DNA from: an uncultured Enterovibrio sp.
GTDB taxonomy: Bacteria; Pseudomonadota; Gammaproteobacteria; Enterobacterales; Vibrionaceae
Assembly: GCA_947040595.1 (NCBI GenBank)
Contig: CAMRBZ010000004.1
Span: 1 to 46,976 of the forward strand
Length of the DNA stretch: 46,976 nucleotides
Direction: 5' to 3'
Shown here: piece by piece, positions 9,242 through 17,802 of the stretch
How the letters are laid out: each line of letters opens with the position of its first letter
Position numbering within the stretch: the first letter of the stretch is position 1
Position numbers and translations under genes: made by a program
The notes under the pieces: model-generated
The model's database searches: none
The model's input: only the letters and a program-made list of their open reading frames with translations
Told to the model about the DNA's origin: nothing

Positions 9242-10225
9242 ATGAAAACAGCCACACTTTTCCGTTATGTTTTGCCTATGGACAGTGGGGTCATATTGCG
9301 CCATACCCGTCTGTCTGTTCGCAATGGGATGATTCTTGAATTAAATGAAGCTGGGCGTGTTGGGCGAGGTGAAATCGCCCCCTTGCCTGAATTTAGTCAA
9401 GAAACAGACGAAGAGGCGCAATTGCAGGCCATCGCGGTCTTAACTTCATGGTTAAACGAGGAGCCGATTGATTGGGATAGCCTTTATCCTTCTGTGGCTT
9501 TTGGCATTTCGGTCGCGCTGGCTGAATTGAATGAGATCCTTCCTCTTGCCGGACATTACGCGGTGGCCCCTTTGTGTTCGGGCGATCCCGATGAATTGCT
9601 TCAAAAACTCGCACACATGCCAAGCCCTAAAACGGCAAAAGTGAAAGTGGGGATGTACGAAGCCGTTCGTGATGGAATGGTGGTGAACATGCTTTTAGAT
9701 GTGGTGCCTGATTTGCGCTTACGTTTAGATGCAAATAGAAAATGGACTCTTGAAAAAGCAGGGCAATTTGTTAAATACATTAACCCGACATACCGCTCTC
9801 GTATTGCCTTTTTAGAAGAGCCTTGCCAGACGCCAGCTGAAAGTGTGGCCTTTGCTTTAGACACGGGTATTCAGCTTGCTTGGGATGAAAGCTTACGTGA
9901 GAAAGGGTTCGAGCTTAAAAAAGATGAAAATGTGGCGGCCATCGTGATAAAGCCGACCTTGATTGGCTCTCTTGAGACGGTTCAGCTTTGGGTAGAAAAA
10001 GCCCATGAATTAGGAATTGAGCCGGTCATCAGCTCCTCTTTAGAATCCAGTTTTGGACTCAATCAGCTCGCACGTATTGCGCACTGGTTAGCCCCAAAGA
10101 CGCTCCCAGGTCTTGATACGGTTACTCTTTTTGCGCAACAATTAGAGATCCCTTGGCCTGAATGTCCCCTTCCTTTAATCCCTCTTTCGGATTGCGAAAT
10201 AGCATGGACTCAATGCGCGCCTTAG
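9242..10225 (+). CDS. menC: o-Succinylbenzoate synthase MenC
   Basis: 327 aa enolase-superfamily enzyme dehydrating SHCHC to o-succinylbenzoate. The catalytic set is visible: KVKVG with K133 and K135, metal ligands D163 (RLDANRKW), E192 (FLEEPC) and D215 (AWDESLRE), and K237 in VIKPTL. Length matches the gammaproteobacterial family. It starts 11 bp after menB with GAGG upstream (ACGAGGTTCTTATG). The start of menE lies inside its 3' end. Confidence 0.94.
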   Translation: MKTATLFRYVLPMDSGVILRHTRLSVRNGMILELNEAGRVGRGEIAPLPEFSQETDEEAQLQAIAVLTSWLNEEPIDWDSLYPSVAFGISVALAELNEILPLAGHYAVAPLCSGDPDELLQKLAHMPSPKTAKVKVGMYEAVRDGMVVNMLLDVVPDLRLRLDANRKWTLEKAGQFVKYINPTYRSRIAFLEEPCQTPAESVAFALDTGIQLAWDESLREKGFELKKDENVAAIVIKPTLIGSLETVQLWVEKAHELGIEPVISSSLESSFGLNQLARIAHWLAPKTLPGLDTVTLFAQQLEIPWPECPLPLIPLSDCEIAWTQCAP

Positions 10226-11592
10226 TTTTCAAGGAATGGCCTTGGTTGCATTGGAACGCCCTTAGACCGGATGCCGTGGCGCTTTTTAATGAAGAGCGCC
10301 CCATTACATGGCATCAATTGTGTGAAGATATTGCTTCTTTTTCATTTTCGTGCGAAGACAGCGCGTCCCCTTATCTTGCGATTTTAAGTCAGAATAATTA
10401 CGCCTCGCTTTTGTGCATGTTGTCTGCTTGGCAGAGGGGGCAATGCACCTTGATGCTCAATCCCTTTTTTTCAATACAAGACCGAAATGATATTTTGGCG
10501 AATGCCGGTATTCATACTTTGATTGAGCCGAGCTTTTCTTTTCAAGACGCCAAGACGAAACAAAACACGCCTTTTGATCTTATGGCCCCTTTAACCTTGA
10601 CCCTGACATCTGGTTCAACGGGGAGGCCCAAGGTGGTTGTCCACACGGCGAAAAACCATCTGGCCAGCGCGGAAGGGTTACTTTCTTTGCTTCCTTTTGA
10701 AAAAACGCAGATCTGGTTACTTTCTTTGCCTCTGTTTCATGTTTCTGGCTTGGCGATTGTTTGGCGTTGGCTTTTAAAAGGGGCCATCTTAAAAATCGCC
10801 CCGACCCAAGGAAACGCATTGCAGGAGGCCCTAAAGGGGGTCACGCACGCGTCTTTGGTGCCCACGCAATTACAGCGACTTTTGAAAAAGAGAAAACCGC
10901 GCGCTTTGCAGAGCGTTTTGCTTGGGGGAGGGGCCATCTCTCAAACGCTGGTGGACGCCGCAGAGCGCCTCGGAATTCAATGTTGGTGCGGTTATGGGAT
11001 GACAGAAATGGCTTCAACCATCACCGCAAAAAGAGCCAATGGAAAAGACTCTGTTGGGGCCCCTTTGCCTTTTCGACAATTGATCTTGTCTCCTTTTGGT
11101 GAAATTGCGGTGAAAGGAGAGACGCTTTTTGTGGGGTATTTATCGGCGGGAGAGATTGAACCTGTGTCCTCTGATTGGTTTTATACCAAAGACAAGGGGG
11201 CTTGGTTAAATAAAAACCGAGATCTAAACATTGTGGGACGCATGGATAATATGTTTATTTGTGGAGGGGAAAAAATACAACCTGAAACGATAGAACAAAA
11301 ATTATGTGTTTATCCGGGGGTTTTACAATTGTTTATTTTGCCTTTTCCGGATGAAATATGGGGAGAGGTTCCGGTTGCGGTGATCCAAGGCAAGGTAGAT
11401 AGCGCTGCATTTTTGAGCTGGGCGAAAGAAAAACTGCCTGCTTATCAATGTCCGAAATGGGCTGTTTTATTTCCAGAACAAGGCGTTGAGACGGGCATTA
11501 AAATATCGCGTAGGGATCTTTTGGCCTGGTTAAGAATACAAAAAATCTCCCCATCTTTGTCTGAGAAAAAAAAGAACCCCGCGTTTGTTTAA
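10204..11592 (+). CDS. menE: o-Succinylbenzoate-CoA ligase MenE
   Basis: 462 aa from the chosen ATG. An adenylate-forming enzyme that activates o-succinylbenzoate with ATP and CoA for MenB. The ATP-binding P-loop TSGSTGRPK is at 135-143, GYGMTEMAST lies mid-protein, and YTKDKGAW/GRMDNMFICGGEKI mark the C-terminal hinge. The N-terminal EWPWLHW resembles E. coli MenE. The start is uncertain: ATG 10162, 10204 and 10213 are all in frame and inside the menC 3' end; 10204 or 10213 best fit the E. coli N-terminus. Last gene of the operon. Confidence 0.92.
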   Translation: MDSMRALVFKEWPWLHWNALRPDAVALFNEERPITWHQLCEDIASFSFSCEDSASPYLAILSQNNYASLLCMLSAWQRGQCTLMLNPFFSIQDRNDILANAGIHTLIEPSFSFQDAKTKQNTPFDLMAPLTLTLTSGSTGRPKVVVHTAKNHLASAEGLLSLLPFEKTQIWLLSLPLFHVSGLAIVWRWLLKGAILKIAPTQGNALQEALKGVTHASLVPTQLQRLLKKRKPRALQSVLLGGGAISQTLVDAAERLGIQCWCGYGMTEMASTITAKRANGKDSVGAPLPFRQLILSPFGEIAVKGETLFVGYLSAGEIEPVSSDWFYTKDKGAWLNKNRDLNIVGRMDNMFICGGEKIQPETIEQKLCVYPGVLQLFILPFPDEIWGEVPVAVIQGKVDSAAFLSWAKEKLPAYQCPKWAVLFPEQGVETGIKISRRDLLAWLRIQKISPSLSEKKKNPAFV

Positions 11593-11629
11593 AAAATCAG
11601 CTTTATGATTTTTTATTTTCTTGAAAAGC

Positions 11630-11654
11630 AGCCTGAATGAACAGGCTATTTTTT
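11630..11654 (+). terminator. Terminator of the men operon
   Basis: AGCCTG-AATGAA-CAGGCT hairpin followed by ATTTTTTT, 38 bp after the menE stop. Confidence 0.8.
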
Positions 11655-11685
11655 CGTCAAAAAGAGAATACGGGTTGAAGACAAA

Positions 11686-12081
11686 TTAAGAAAAAATGCG
11701 GCTGTTTTTATCTGAGATTTGTTGATTTAAGGTATAAAAATCGTAAATCACACCGAGAAAGAAAAAACCGAAGGTGAAAAGATAAAGAAATCCAGAAATC
11801 CATTTACCGAGATACATACGATGGAAGCCTAAAGGCCCAAGAAAAGTGAGGAAGATCCAAGCAATAGAATAGTTATATTGTCCACAGTGGTAACGAAGAT
11901 CCGCATTTTTATCCATTGATGGAATTAAAAAGAGATCAATAAGCCAGCCAACACCACATAAACCCAATGTAAATAACCAAAGGGTGCCAGTGAGGGGTTT
12001 ACCATAATAAAATCGGTGCGAACCTAAAAAACCAAAAATCCAGAGGATATATCCAATGAATTTGCTGTGTGTATTTTTCAT
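11686..12081 (-). CDS. TM2-domain membrane protein, duplicated
   Basis: 131 aa inner-membrane protein made of two TM2-like halves: GFLGSHRFYYGKPLTG near the start and GPLGFHRMYLGKWISG in the second half, each followed by hydrophobic segments and an acidic turn (IDLFLIP, IYDFYTL). The TM2 family has no firm biochemical function. The ATG at 12081 has AAGG about eight bases upstream; extension to TTG 12102 is possible but less likely. Convergent with menE and divergent from the Tim44-like gene. Role not inferred. Confidence 0.8.
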   Translation of the reverse strand: MKNTHSKFIGYILWIFGFLGSHRFYYGKPLTGTLWLFTLGLCGVGWLIDLFLIPSMDKNADLRYHCGQYNYSIAWIFLTFLGPLGFHRMYLGKWISGFLYLFTFGFFFLGVIYDFYTLNQQISDKNSRIFS

Positions 12082-12430
12082 ATGAAGAAACCTTGAATTC
12101 AACGAACGTCAGAACCTTAAAGCAACACGCAGCTGAATTGTAAATCAATAACGAATAGATGGCGTGTAAGCTTAGTTGATGTATTTTAAAAGTTTTATTA
12201 CATAATGGAAGCTATTTTATTCAAAATTTACTCTGATGAATATATTTTGAATAAAAAGGAGGTATTTTGCATTTATTGCTCTCCTTGTTTGACATGCGAA
12301 ATGAGAGGGTTAGCATGTGTTTTTTTTAAGCGAGATGATCGCTTGAGTCATTTTATATTTGTATGCTGTATTCGTTTTTGGCATATGATGGCTTTCTCTT
12401 TTTGAATGGAATTTATTAATAGGATTTTAA

Positions 12431-13354
12431 ATGAAACGTTATATTTCTATCTTTTCGATATTGTTTGTCATGGTATTTTCTTCCTCTGACGCCTTTGCTA
12501 AAAAATTTGGCGGAGGGAAGTCATTTGGTAAATCTTATAAAACAGCCCCTGCATCTAAGCCCGGCCAATCTGATACCGCGCGTAAACAAAATGATCCGGC
12601 TCAAGCGCCAGGCAAGTCATCAATGGCAAAAGGTTTAATGGCGGGTATGCTCGGCGGTTTGCTTGCAGGTGGACTTCTTGCTTCTTTATTTGGAGGGGGT
12701 TTTGAGGGATTTCAAATCATGGATTTTTTGATCATCGCTTTGATTGCTTTTGTTTTGTTTAAAATCTTTAAAGCCGTGATGGCCTCAAAAAACAGAAACG
12801 GCGCATCAGGGATAAATCAAGCTTATGCGGGGGGCGCTCCTGAGTCAGGGGCAACACAAAAAGAGGCCTTTTACGAAAAAGGACAAGAGACACAAAAAAC
12901 CAATCCTTTTTCTAAGGCGCAAGCGCCTCTTGCGGGCAGTGGCTTCGGCAAAAGTGAGCCCCTTACAGATGAAGTTCCAATGCACTTTCCAGCCGGGTTT
13001 GATGGCGTTTCTTTTATTCAAGGTGCGCTCAATCATTACCGTATTTTGCAAGATGCCTGGAATAAAAATCAGTTAGAAATCATTCAAGAGTATGTTACAC
13101 CAGAATTATACAATGACTTAGCCTCTGAGCGCCGCACGCTAAACACAGAGCAATCCACACAGGTGTTGTTTGTGGATGCCCAGATCGTGCGCGCGGATTG
13201 TGATGAAAATGGCGCTCAATTGAGTCTGCAATTTATGGGGCGTTATTCTGATGATCTTGAAAGTGAAGAAAAAGAAATCACAGACATTTGGCATTTAGAA
13301 CGAAATATTCGCCAAGTCGATGCGCCTTGGTTGATTGTGGGTATTCAAGCTTAA
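12431..13354 (+). CDS. Tim44-like domain protein with signal peptide
   Basis: 307 aa. An N-terminal signal-like segment ends in DAFA, followed by a Gly/Lys/Ala-rich low-complexity stretch (about 25-65), a Gly-rich hydrophobic segment and a membrane segment near 97-115. The C-terminal third (from PAGFDGVSFIQGALNHY) matches the Tim44-like fold: a helix describing movement along a chain (LQDAWNKNQLEII, YVTPELYNDL), then beta strands ending DIWHLERN..WLIVGIQ. Bacterial members are probable membrane-anchored proteins of unknown function. The ATG is preceded by a weak AGGATTTTAA. Followed by a terminator at 13426. Confidence 0.82.
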   Translation: MKRYISIFSILFVMVFSSSDAFAKKFGGGKSFGKSYKTAPASKPGQSDTARKQNDPAQAPGKSSMAKGLMAGMLGGLLAGGLLASLFGGGFEGFQIMDFLIIALIAFVLFKIFKAVMASKNRNGASGINQAYAGGAPESGATQKEAFYEKGQETQKTNPFSKAQAPLAGSGFGKSEPLTDEVPMHFPAGFDGVSFIQGALNHYRILQDAWNKNQLEIIQEYVTPELYNDLASERRTLNTEQSTQVLFVDAQIVRADCDENGAQLSLQFMGRYSDDLESEEKEITDIWHLERNIRQVDAPWLIVGIQA

Positions 13355-13425
13355 TGTTTTTTTAAGCCCCTTTACTTTGGGATGTCTCTTTGATGTGGCG
13401 TCTCAATGAATGACAAAAAACAAGG

Positions 13426-13448
13426 GCAGCTGATTTTAGCTGCTTTTT
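13426..13448 (+). terminator. Terminator after Tim44-like gene
   Basis: GCAGCT-GATTTT-AGCTGC hairpin followed by a T-run, about 70 bp after the stop. The remaining 300-bp gap to the next gene shows no supported gene. Confidence 0.7.
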
Positions 13449-13664
13449 TAGGCTTTGTTTATCGGGGGTTAGACGGAAATGCTTTGCCTCAGATCTCCTT
13501 TTTTAAACATATAAAAGAAAGCGTTGCGCATTCATTCAAAAAAATCACTTCTGGCCGCTTGGATTGATCACGGATCTGGTTATTTTTGATCTTGTTCGCA
13601 TTTATCTGTTCTGTGTGGGTTTATAGTTAATTTAAGATTTGAGTAACATTATCCAGGAGTGAAC

Positions 13665-13907
13665 ATGCCTTTTAGTGTGGAATTGATTGATGAGTTGAAT
13701 GTTCTTGTTAGATTTTCCCTTTCATCTGAAATGACGGGTTTGAAAATCCACAATGATGCAGATCCTCGATGGGTAGAAGCAACGCATCGGTTATACAATA
13801 AAAAATTAGTGACTTCTTTGGATGGTGGTTATTTAACGGCCATTGGTCGTGATGCCGTAGAGCATGCGAAAGAAGCCTTGCGCATTCTGACGTCCTTGCC
13901 GGGATAA
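13665..13907 (+). CDS. TIGR02647-type small protein
   Basis: 80 aa. Start at ATG 13665 with AGGAG six bases upstream; the GTG at 13659 lies in that ribosome site and is not used. The sequence (PFSVELIDELNVL start, HNDADPRWVEA, LYNKKLVT, DGGYLTAIGRDAVEHA) resembles the TIGR02647 family of short gammaproteobacterial proteins with a predicted winged-helix-like layout. No function is known to me. A single-gene unit between two terminators. Confidence 0.75.
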   Translation: MPFSVELIDELNVLVRFSLSSEMTGLKIHNDADPRWVEATHRLYNKKLVTSLDGGYLTAIGRDAVEHAKEALRILTSLPG

Positions 13908-13967
13908 ACCCCGATTTGGTCTTTTAAAAAAGAAGTTTTTTTTCTTGAATGCTTATCTGTTGAAATA

Positions 13968-14004
13968 AAAACGGGTTCAATCTTTTGATTGAACCCGTTT
14001 TTTG
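13968..14004. terminator. Strong bidirectional terminator
   Basis: ACGGGTTCAATC-TTTT-GATTGAACCCGT with flanking A-run and T-run, a 12-bp perfect stem. It serves the small plus-strand gene and the minus-strand symporter. Confidence 0.9.
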
Positions 14005-14028
14005 TTTTAAATCAAGTGTCAGTTTTGT

Positions 14029-15450
14029 TTATTTCCAGACATCGCGGTCTAATTGTTTGTCCAATTGAGGGAATTTTCTACGATCAAAGGTCGGCTCGAT
14101 CCCCGCTTTAGATTGTGTTTGGTAATCTTTTAATAAGGCAAATGCAATACCAGAGAGCAAGCAAATAGCAACAAGGTTGATGATGGCCATCATGCCCATC
14201 GACAAATCAGCAAACGCCCAGACAAGGGGTAAATCGAGTACCGCGCCAATAAACACCATCCCTAATACAGCAATACGGTAAATATTGACCGCCCATTTGC
14301 TTTTAAAAATGTACGTGATATTTGACTCGCCGTAGGAGTAGTTTGCAATGAGTGAAGTAAAAGCAAACAAAAAAATGGCACAGGCAATGAATATCGCGCC
14401 CCAAGGCCCCACTTCAGCGACAAGCGCGGCTTGAGTGAGGGCGATTCCTGTGAGACCACTGTCAGTGTCCAAGGCGCCTGAAAGTAAAATGATGGACGCG
14501 GTGGCAGTACAAATCAGAAGCGTATCAATAAAAACGCCCAGCATTTGTATGTAGCCTTGTGCGACTGGGTGATTTGGGGTTGTGGTCGCAGTGGCCGCGG
14601 CAATCGGCGCTGAGCCCATTCCGGCTTCGTTTGAAAAAAGGCCGCGTTTGATCCCTTGCATCATTGCAGCACCAATCGCCCCAGCGCCGGCTTGTTCAAA
14701 TCCGAAGGCACTCTTGAAAATGGTTTCAAAAACAGCGGGAAGCTCAGAGATGTTCATTCCAATAACATACAGGGCAACAGCGAGGTAACTCATCGCCATA
14801 AAAGGAACAATCAATTCAGCAACCCGTGCAACGGAGCGCATGCCACCAAAAATGATGGGGGTGACGCACACCATAAGTGCAATCCCTACCCAGGTGTTGT
14901 TGGTGCCGAAGGCGGCCCCAAATGCGGCAGCAATGGAATTGGACTGCACAGCATTAAAGGCAAGACCAAACGCCAAGATAAGGCAGATGGCAAAGGCAAT
15001 GCCTAACCAACGTTGGCCTAAGCCTTTTTCAATGTAGTAAGCCGGTCCTCCTCGAAAAGTGTTGTCTTCATTTCGAACTTTATAGGTTTGTGCGAGAGTG
15101 GACTCAACAAGGCTCGTAGACATCCCAAGAAGCGCGGTGATCCACATCCAGAAAACGGCGCCGGGTCCGCCTAAATAAATAGCAACAGCAACCCCCGCCA
15201 TATTTCCTGTGCCGATACGCGCAGCAAGGCTGGTGCTGAAAGCTTGAAAAGAGGAGATCCCACCATTGGCGCCCAGGCGGCTTCTTTTTATCAGTGAGAA
15301 CATGTGTCCGAAAGAACGAAATTGGATGAAACCTGTGCGAACGGAAAAATACAATCCAACACCGAGGAGGAGATATACAAGCAGGCTTCCCCAAAGAAGG
15401 GTATTCCCTGTATTAATAAAGGATTCAAACAGTTCTTTTAGTTCCGTCAT
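14029..15450 (-). CDS. Sodium:alanine/glycine symporter (AGCS family)
   Basis: 473 aa polytopic inner-membrane protein with about ten or eleven hydrophobic segments. AGCS carriers import alanine or glycine with Na+. Signature parts are visible: FSTSLAARIGTGNMAGVA near the first third, FRGGPAYYIEKGLG, QGIKRGLFSNEAGMGSAPIAAA in the middle, and FTSLIANYSYGESN late in the chain. The ATG at 15450 was chosen; the longer frame starts at TTG 15471. The C-terminal tail is charged and cytoplasmic. Substrate choice between Ala and Gly cannot be decided. It stands alone, with a strong terminator after it. Confidence 0.92.
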   Translation of the reverse strand: MTELKELFESFINTGNTLLWGSLLVYLLLGVGLYFSVRTGFIQFRSFGHMFSLIKRSRLGANGGISSFQAFSTSLAARIGTGNMAGVAVAIYLGGPGAVFWMWITALLGMSTSLVESTLAQTYKVRNEDNTFRGGPAYYIEKGLGQRWLGIAFAICLILAFGLAFNAVQSNSIAAAFGAAFGTNNTWVGIALMVCVTPIIFGGMRSVARVAELIVPFMAMSYLAVALYVIGMNISELPAVFETIFKSAFGFEQAGAGAIGAAMMQGIKRGLFSNEAGMGSAPIAAATATTTPNHPVAQGYIQMLGVFIDTLLICTATASIILLSGALDTDSGLTGIALTQAALVAEVGPWGAIFIACAIFLFAFTSLIANYSYGESNITYIFKSKWAVNIYRIAVLGMVFIGAVLDLPLVWAFADLSMGMMAIINLVAICLLSGIAFALLKDYQTQSKAGIEPTFDRRKFPQLDKQLDRDVWK

Positions 15451-16085
15451 AATAAACTCTTTTGTCGTCAAGTTGAAAAAGTGGTGCTACGAAAAGGCTG
15501 TTGGATAAGAAAGGAATGGACTGGATGAGCATTTTTTGTGATTTCATTTTCCATTGAGGGATCGGGTTGTATGGGGCACCCTAAAAAAGAATCGTAATGC
15601 GTTCATTTTACTGACGTCCATGAAATAGACCCTTTCTGTTCTTCTGGTCATTTTCCTTGTATGGACAGAGTGAAAGCCTTTCGTGTCATTCACGAAGTGG
15701 CTTTGATCTTTAGCCGAAATTTTAGAGCGCGGGAATAATACTCTACTTTTTGTGTTCTGGACATGAAGAAATTGAATATTTAAGCAACGAGCCGCGATTT
15801 TTAAGAGAACAATAAAGGGCATTTTGCGTCTTTTTTTGTTCTGTTATACCCCTCTCCTTTGACGCTGCGTGGGTGTTGGCGAGGCTCGCCACGCCCAATC
15901 ATATCGTTCATCTATGCTCAGGGGCTTCACTCGCTTGCCGTCTACACGCCTCTTCAATTACTTTGGGTATATGTCTTTATTTATTCGTTTTACATGGTTT
16001 TTCAATCTGCCAAAAAACAGCGTGATTATCCGAGTGCATGATGGGTGAAACGATTTTTTAAATCCTTTTATATTATGATTTTATA
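15451..16085. other. Intergenic region with one ERIC-like element
   Basis: About 635 bp between the symporter and ybaM. Apart from the repeat at 15845-15971 I see no gene, RNA or terminator. The symporter promoter is expected just right of 15450. Confidence 0.4.
15845..15971 (+). repeat. ERIC-like palindromic repeat
   Basis: Full 127-bp copy with TATACC and GGGTATA ends and conserved inner blocks GCGTGGGTGTTGGCG, CCCAATCAT, CTATGCTCAGGGGCTTCACT and CTTGCCG. Same orientation and length as the copy at 16311, so the two form direct repeats around ybaM. Confidence 0.92.
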
Positions 16086-16262
16086 TCACCCATTTTGCTC
16101 TTGATTGACAAAAGGGGGAGGGAGTTTCAATTTTTTTTCGTAGTCTTTTTTGACGATAGCCAAGGCTTTAAGCACGACATGGGATGGAATGTCGTTTTTT
16201 TCAAGAAGGCAAATAAGATCCACGGCCAGCTTTATTTCATCGGGGGCCTTATCGAGGGACAT
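16086..16262 (-). CDS. ybaM: YbaM family small protein (DUF2496)
   Basis: 58 aa, shorter than usual ORF cut-offs. Start ATG at 16262 with AAGGAG five bases upstream. The sequence opens [20 protein letters not shown] and continues [17 protein letters not shown], nearly the E. coli YbaM sequence. Function unknown. In E. coli ybaM follows priC, and here it follows priC on the same strand, with an ERIC-like repeat in between. Synteny plus sequence make this a firm call despite its size. Confidence 0.9.
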   Translation of the reverse strand: MSLDKAPDEIKLAVDLICLLEKNDIPSHVVLKALAIVKKDYEKKLKLPPPFVNQEQNG

Positions 16263-16310
16263 AAAAACTCCTTTTTAAGTTATGGACATTTTTTTTGTGA
16301 AGTGGCGTTT

Positions 16311-16437
16311 TATACCCGTCGCCTTTGACGTTGCGTGGGTGTTGGCTTCGCTCGCTCAACCCAATCACATCGTTCATCTATGCTCCGGGGTTTCATTCAC
16401 TTGCCGCCTACACGCATCTTTAATTCCGTTGGGTATA
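16311..16437 (+). repeat. ERIC-like repeat overlapping the end of priC
   Basis: Full 127-bp copy, TATACCCGTCGCCTTTGACG to CGTTGGGTATA. Its last 18 bp (16420-16437) are the final five codons and stop of priC on the minus strand. Confidence 0.92.
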
Positions 16438-16989
16438 GTGAGATTTCTTTTTTTGCATAAAGGCGATATTGGACTCAATTTTTTGCTTTGCTTTGCGACA
16501 ACGGGACAATCGCTCTTTCGTTACGATAAGGTGTTTTTGAATTTCTATTTGATTTTTCTGCGTGGTTTGATAAGAAAAAATGGCTTCGATTTGTCTTAAT
16601 TTTTCTTCAAGGCGTCGCTCCCAATTTTGATGTTGTGTTAAATCTTGATAGAGCAGATAAAGGGGAGGCGTCTGCTTAAATGAAAAGCGTTTTTCTTTCT
16701 CTCTGATGGACAAGGTGGCCATTTCGCGTTGTAAAGCACTCACTTGATTGAGGAGCTTTTCACACAAATGGCTGGCTCTTATAGAAGAAAGGCGTCCACT
16801 TTTTTGTTCTTTTTCAAATTGTTCGATCAGGTTTTTTGCTTCTTGAATACAAGGAGAAAGAAAACGGGCCAGACAAGAAAACAAACGGTCATCAAAGAGG
16901 GGTTTTAAGCTTTCTCCTCGGCGTTTGTCTATCGCTTGTGCTTGAATGGACATGTCATGAAGCGTGTCTTTTAAGTGCGTTAAACTCAT
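16420..16989 (-). CDS. priC: Primosomal replication protein PriC
   Basis: 189 aa, basic and helical. PriC binds SSB and single-stranded DNA at stalled forks and helps reload DnaB in the PriA-independent restart route. Features fitting PriC: the charged N-terminal helices, the RFLSPCIQEAKNLIEQ region, SRLSSIRASHLCEKL-like and ALQREMATL segments, YQDLTQHQNWERRLEEKLR, and a basic C-terminus. Start ATG 16989 has AAGAAGGG upstream. The call rests on overall pattern and on the adjacent ybaM. The last residues YTQRN and the stop come from the ERIC-like element, so the C-terminus is not ancestral. Confidence 0.82.
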   Translation of the reverse strand: MSLTHLKDTLHDMSIQAQAIDKRRGESLKPLFDDRLFSCLARFLSPCIQEAKNLIEQFEKEQKSGRLSSIRASHLCEKLLNQVSALQREMATLSIREKEKRFSFKQTPPLYLLYQDLTQHQNWERRLEEKLRQIEAIFSYQTTQKNQIEIQKHLIVTKERLSRCRKAKQKIESNIAFMQKKKSHYTQRN

Positions 16990-17010
16990 TTTCCCTTCTT
17001 AAATTGTTTT

Positions 17011-17784
17011 TTAAAGCCAAGCGTCCATGCCTAATTTAATGGTGAGAGCCATCACAACGGTGATGAAAACGGGCTTGATAAAGGTGGCGCCAAAGCGAAT
17101 GGCAGAATGCACTCCGATAAAAGCCCCACACATAAGACAAACCCCCATGGTTAAACCCAAGGCCCAATTGACATGGCCTAGGTAGATAAAGGTCACGAGC
17201 GAGGCCAGATTACTGGTGAAATTCATGGCTTTGGCAAGACCCGATGAAAGCAAAATGTTCATCTTGTATAAAGACATGGAAGAGACCGTCCAAAACGCGC
17301 CGGCGCCAGGTCCCAGTAAGCCATCATAAAATCCCAAAATAAGTCCTTGGCCTGATTGCTTTAAATGTAAATGAGGGTCGTCTTTAGGGAGTTGGTTGCT
17401 TTCTGTTTTGGGTTTTCCTTGAAACAGGGTGTAAATGGCAGTAGAAAAAATCAAAACGGGGAGGATTTTTTCCAGTAAAGCGGTGCTGATATAGTCCACA
17501 ACCAGCGTGCCTAAAACCGCGCCAAACAAGGTCGCTACAAAAGCGTGCACCCAAAATCGGGGTGAAAAAAGTTTTTTACTGTAATAGGTTAAGGCGGCAG
17601 TGGAAGAGGCAAACGTAGCTGACAGTTTGTTGGTACCCAAGGCGATGTGCGGGGGTAAACCGATGGAAAGCAAGGCCGGTACTGTCAGCATGCCGCCGCC
17701 GCCTGCAACGGCATCAATGAAACCTGCAAGAAAGGCGACCACACCGAGGGTGGCGAGGGTCATTGGGTCTAAAAGTTCAAGCAT
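17011..17784 (-). CDS. TauE/SafE family permease (YfcA-like)
   Basis: 257 aa with about eight hydrophobic segments. Members export or import sulfite, organosulfonates or related anions; the substrate here is unknown. The family signature is at the start: GFIDAVAGGGGMLTVPALL near 21-39 and LGTNKLSATFASSTAA, repeated in part by GFYDGLLGPGAGAFW in the second half. Closest known pattern is YfcA. Located between dinG and priC on the same strand with gaps of 18-22 bp, so the three are probably one transcript. Start at 17784 has a weak ribosome site. Confidence 0.87.
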   Translation of the reverse strand: MLELLDPMTLATLGVVAFLAGFIDAVAGGGGMLTVPALLSIGLPPHIALGTNKLSATFASSTAALTYYSKKLFSPRFWVHAFVATLFGAVLGTLVVDYISTALLEKILPVLIFSTAIYTLFQGKPKTESNQLPKDDPHLHLKQSGQGLILGFYDGLLGPGAGAFWTVSSMSLYKMNILLSSGLAKAMNFTSNLASLVTFIYLGHVNWALGLTMGVCLMCGAFIGVHSAIRFGATFIKPVFITVVMALTIKLGMDAWL

Positions 17785-17802
17785 AGAATTTTATCGTCAT
17801 GT

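Noticed and set aside
12205..12405. 66-aa cysteine-rich open frame (C-x2-C-x2-C-x2-C)
   Set aside because: No ribosome site before its ATG, no recognised family and AT-rich intergenic composition; probably chance. A GAGG-type motif at 12256-12262 precedes only a 20-codon TTG frame.
13406..13567. 53-aa open frame starting MNDKKQGQLILAAFLG
   Set aside because: No good ribosome site, and a rho-independent terminator (13426-13448) lies inside it, better explained as the end of the Tim44-like transcript.
16095..16328. 77-aa plus-strand open frame
   Set aside because: Antisense shadow of ybaM (16086-16262 minus), which has a ribosome site and family match.
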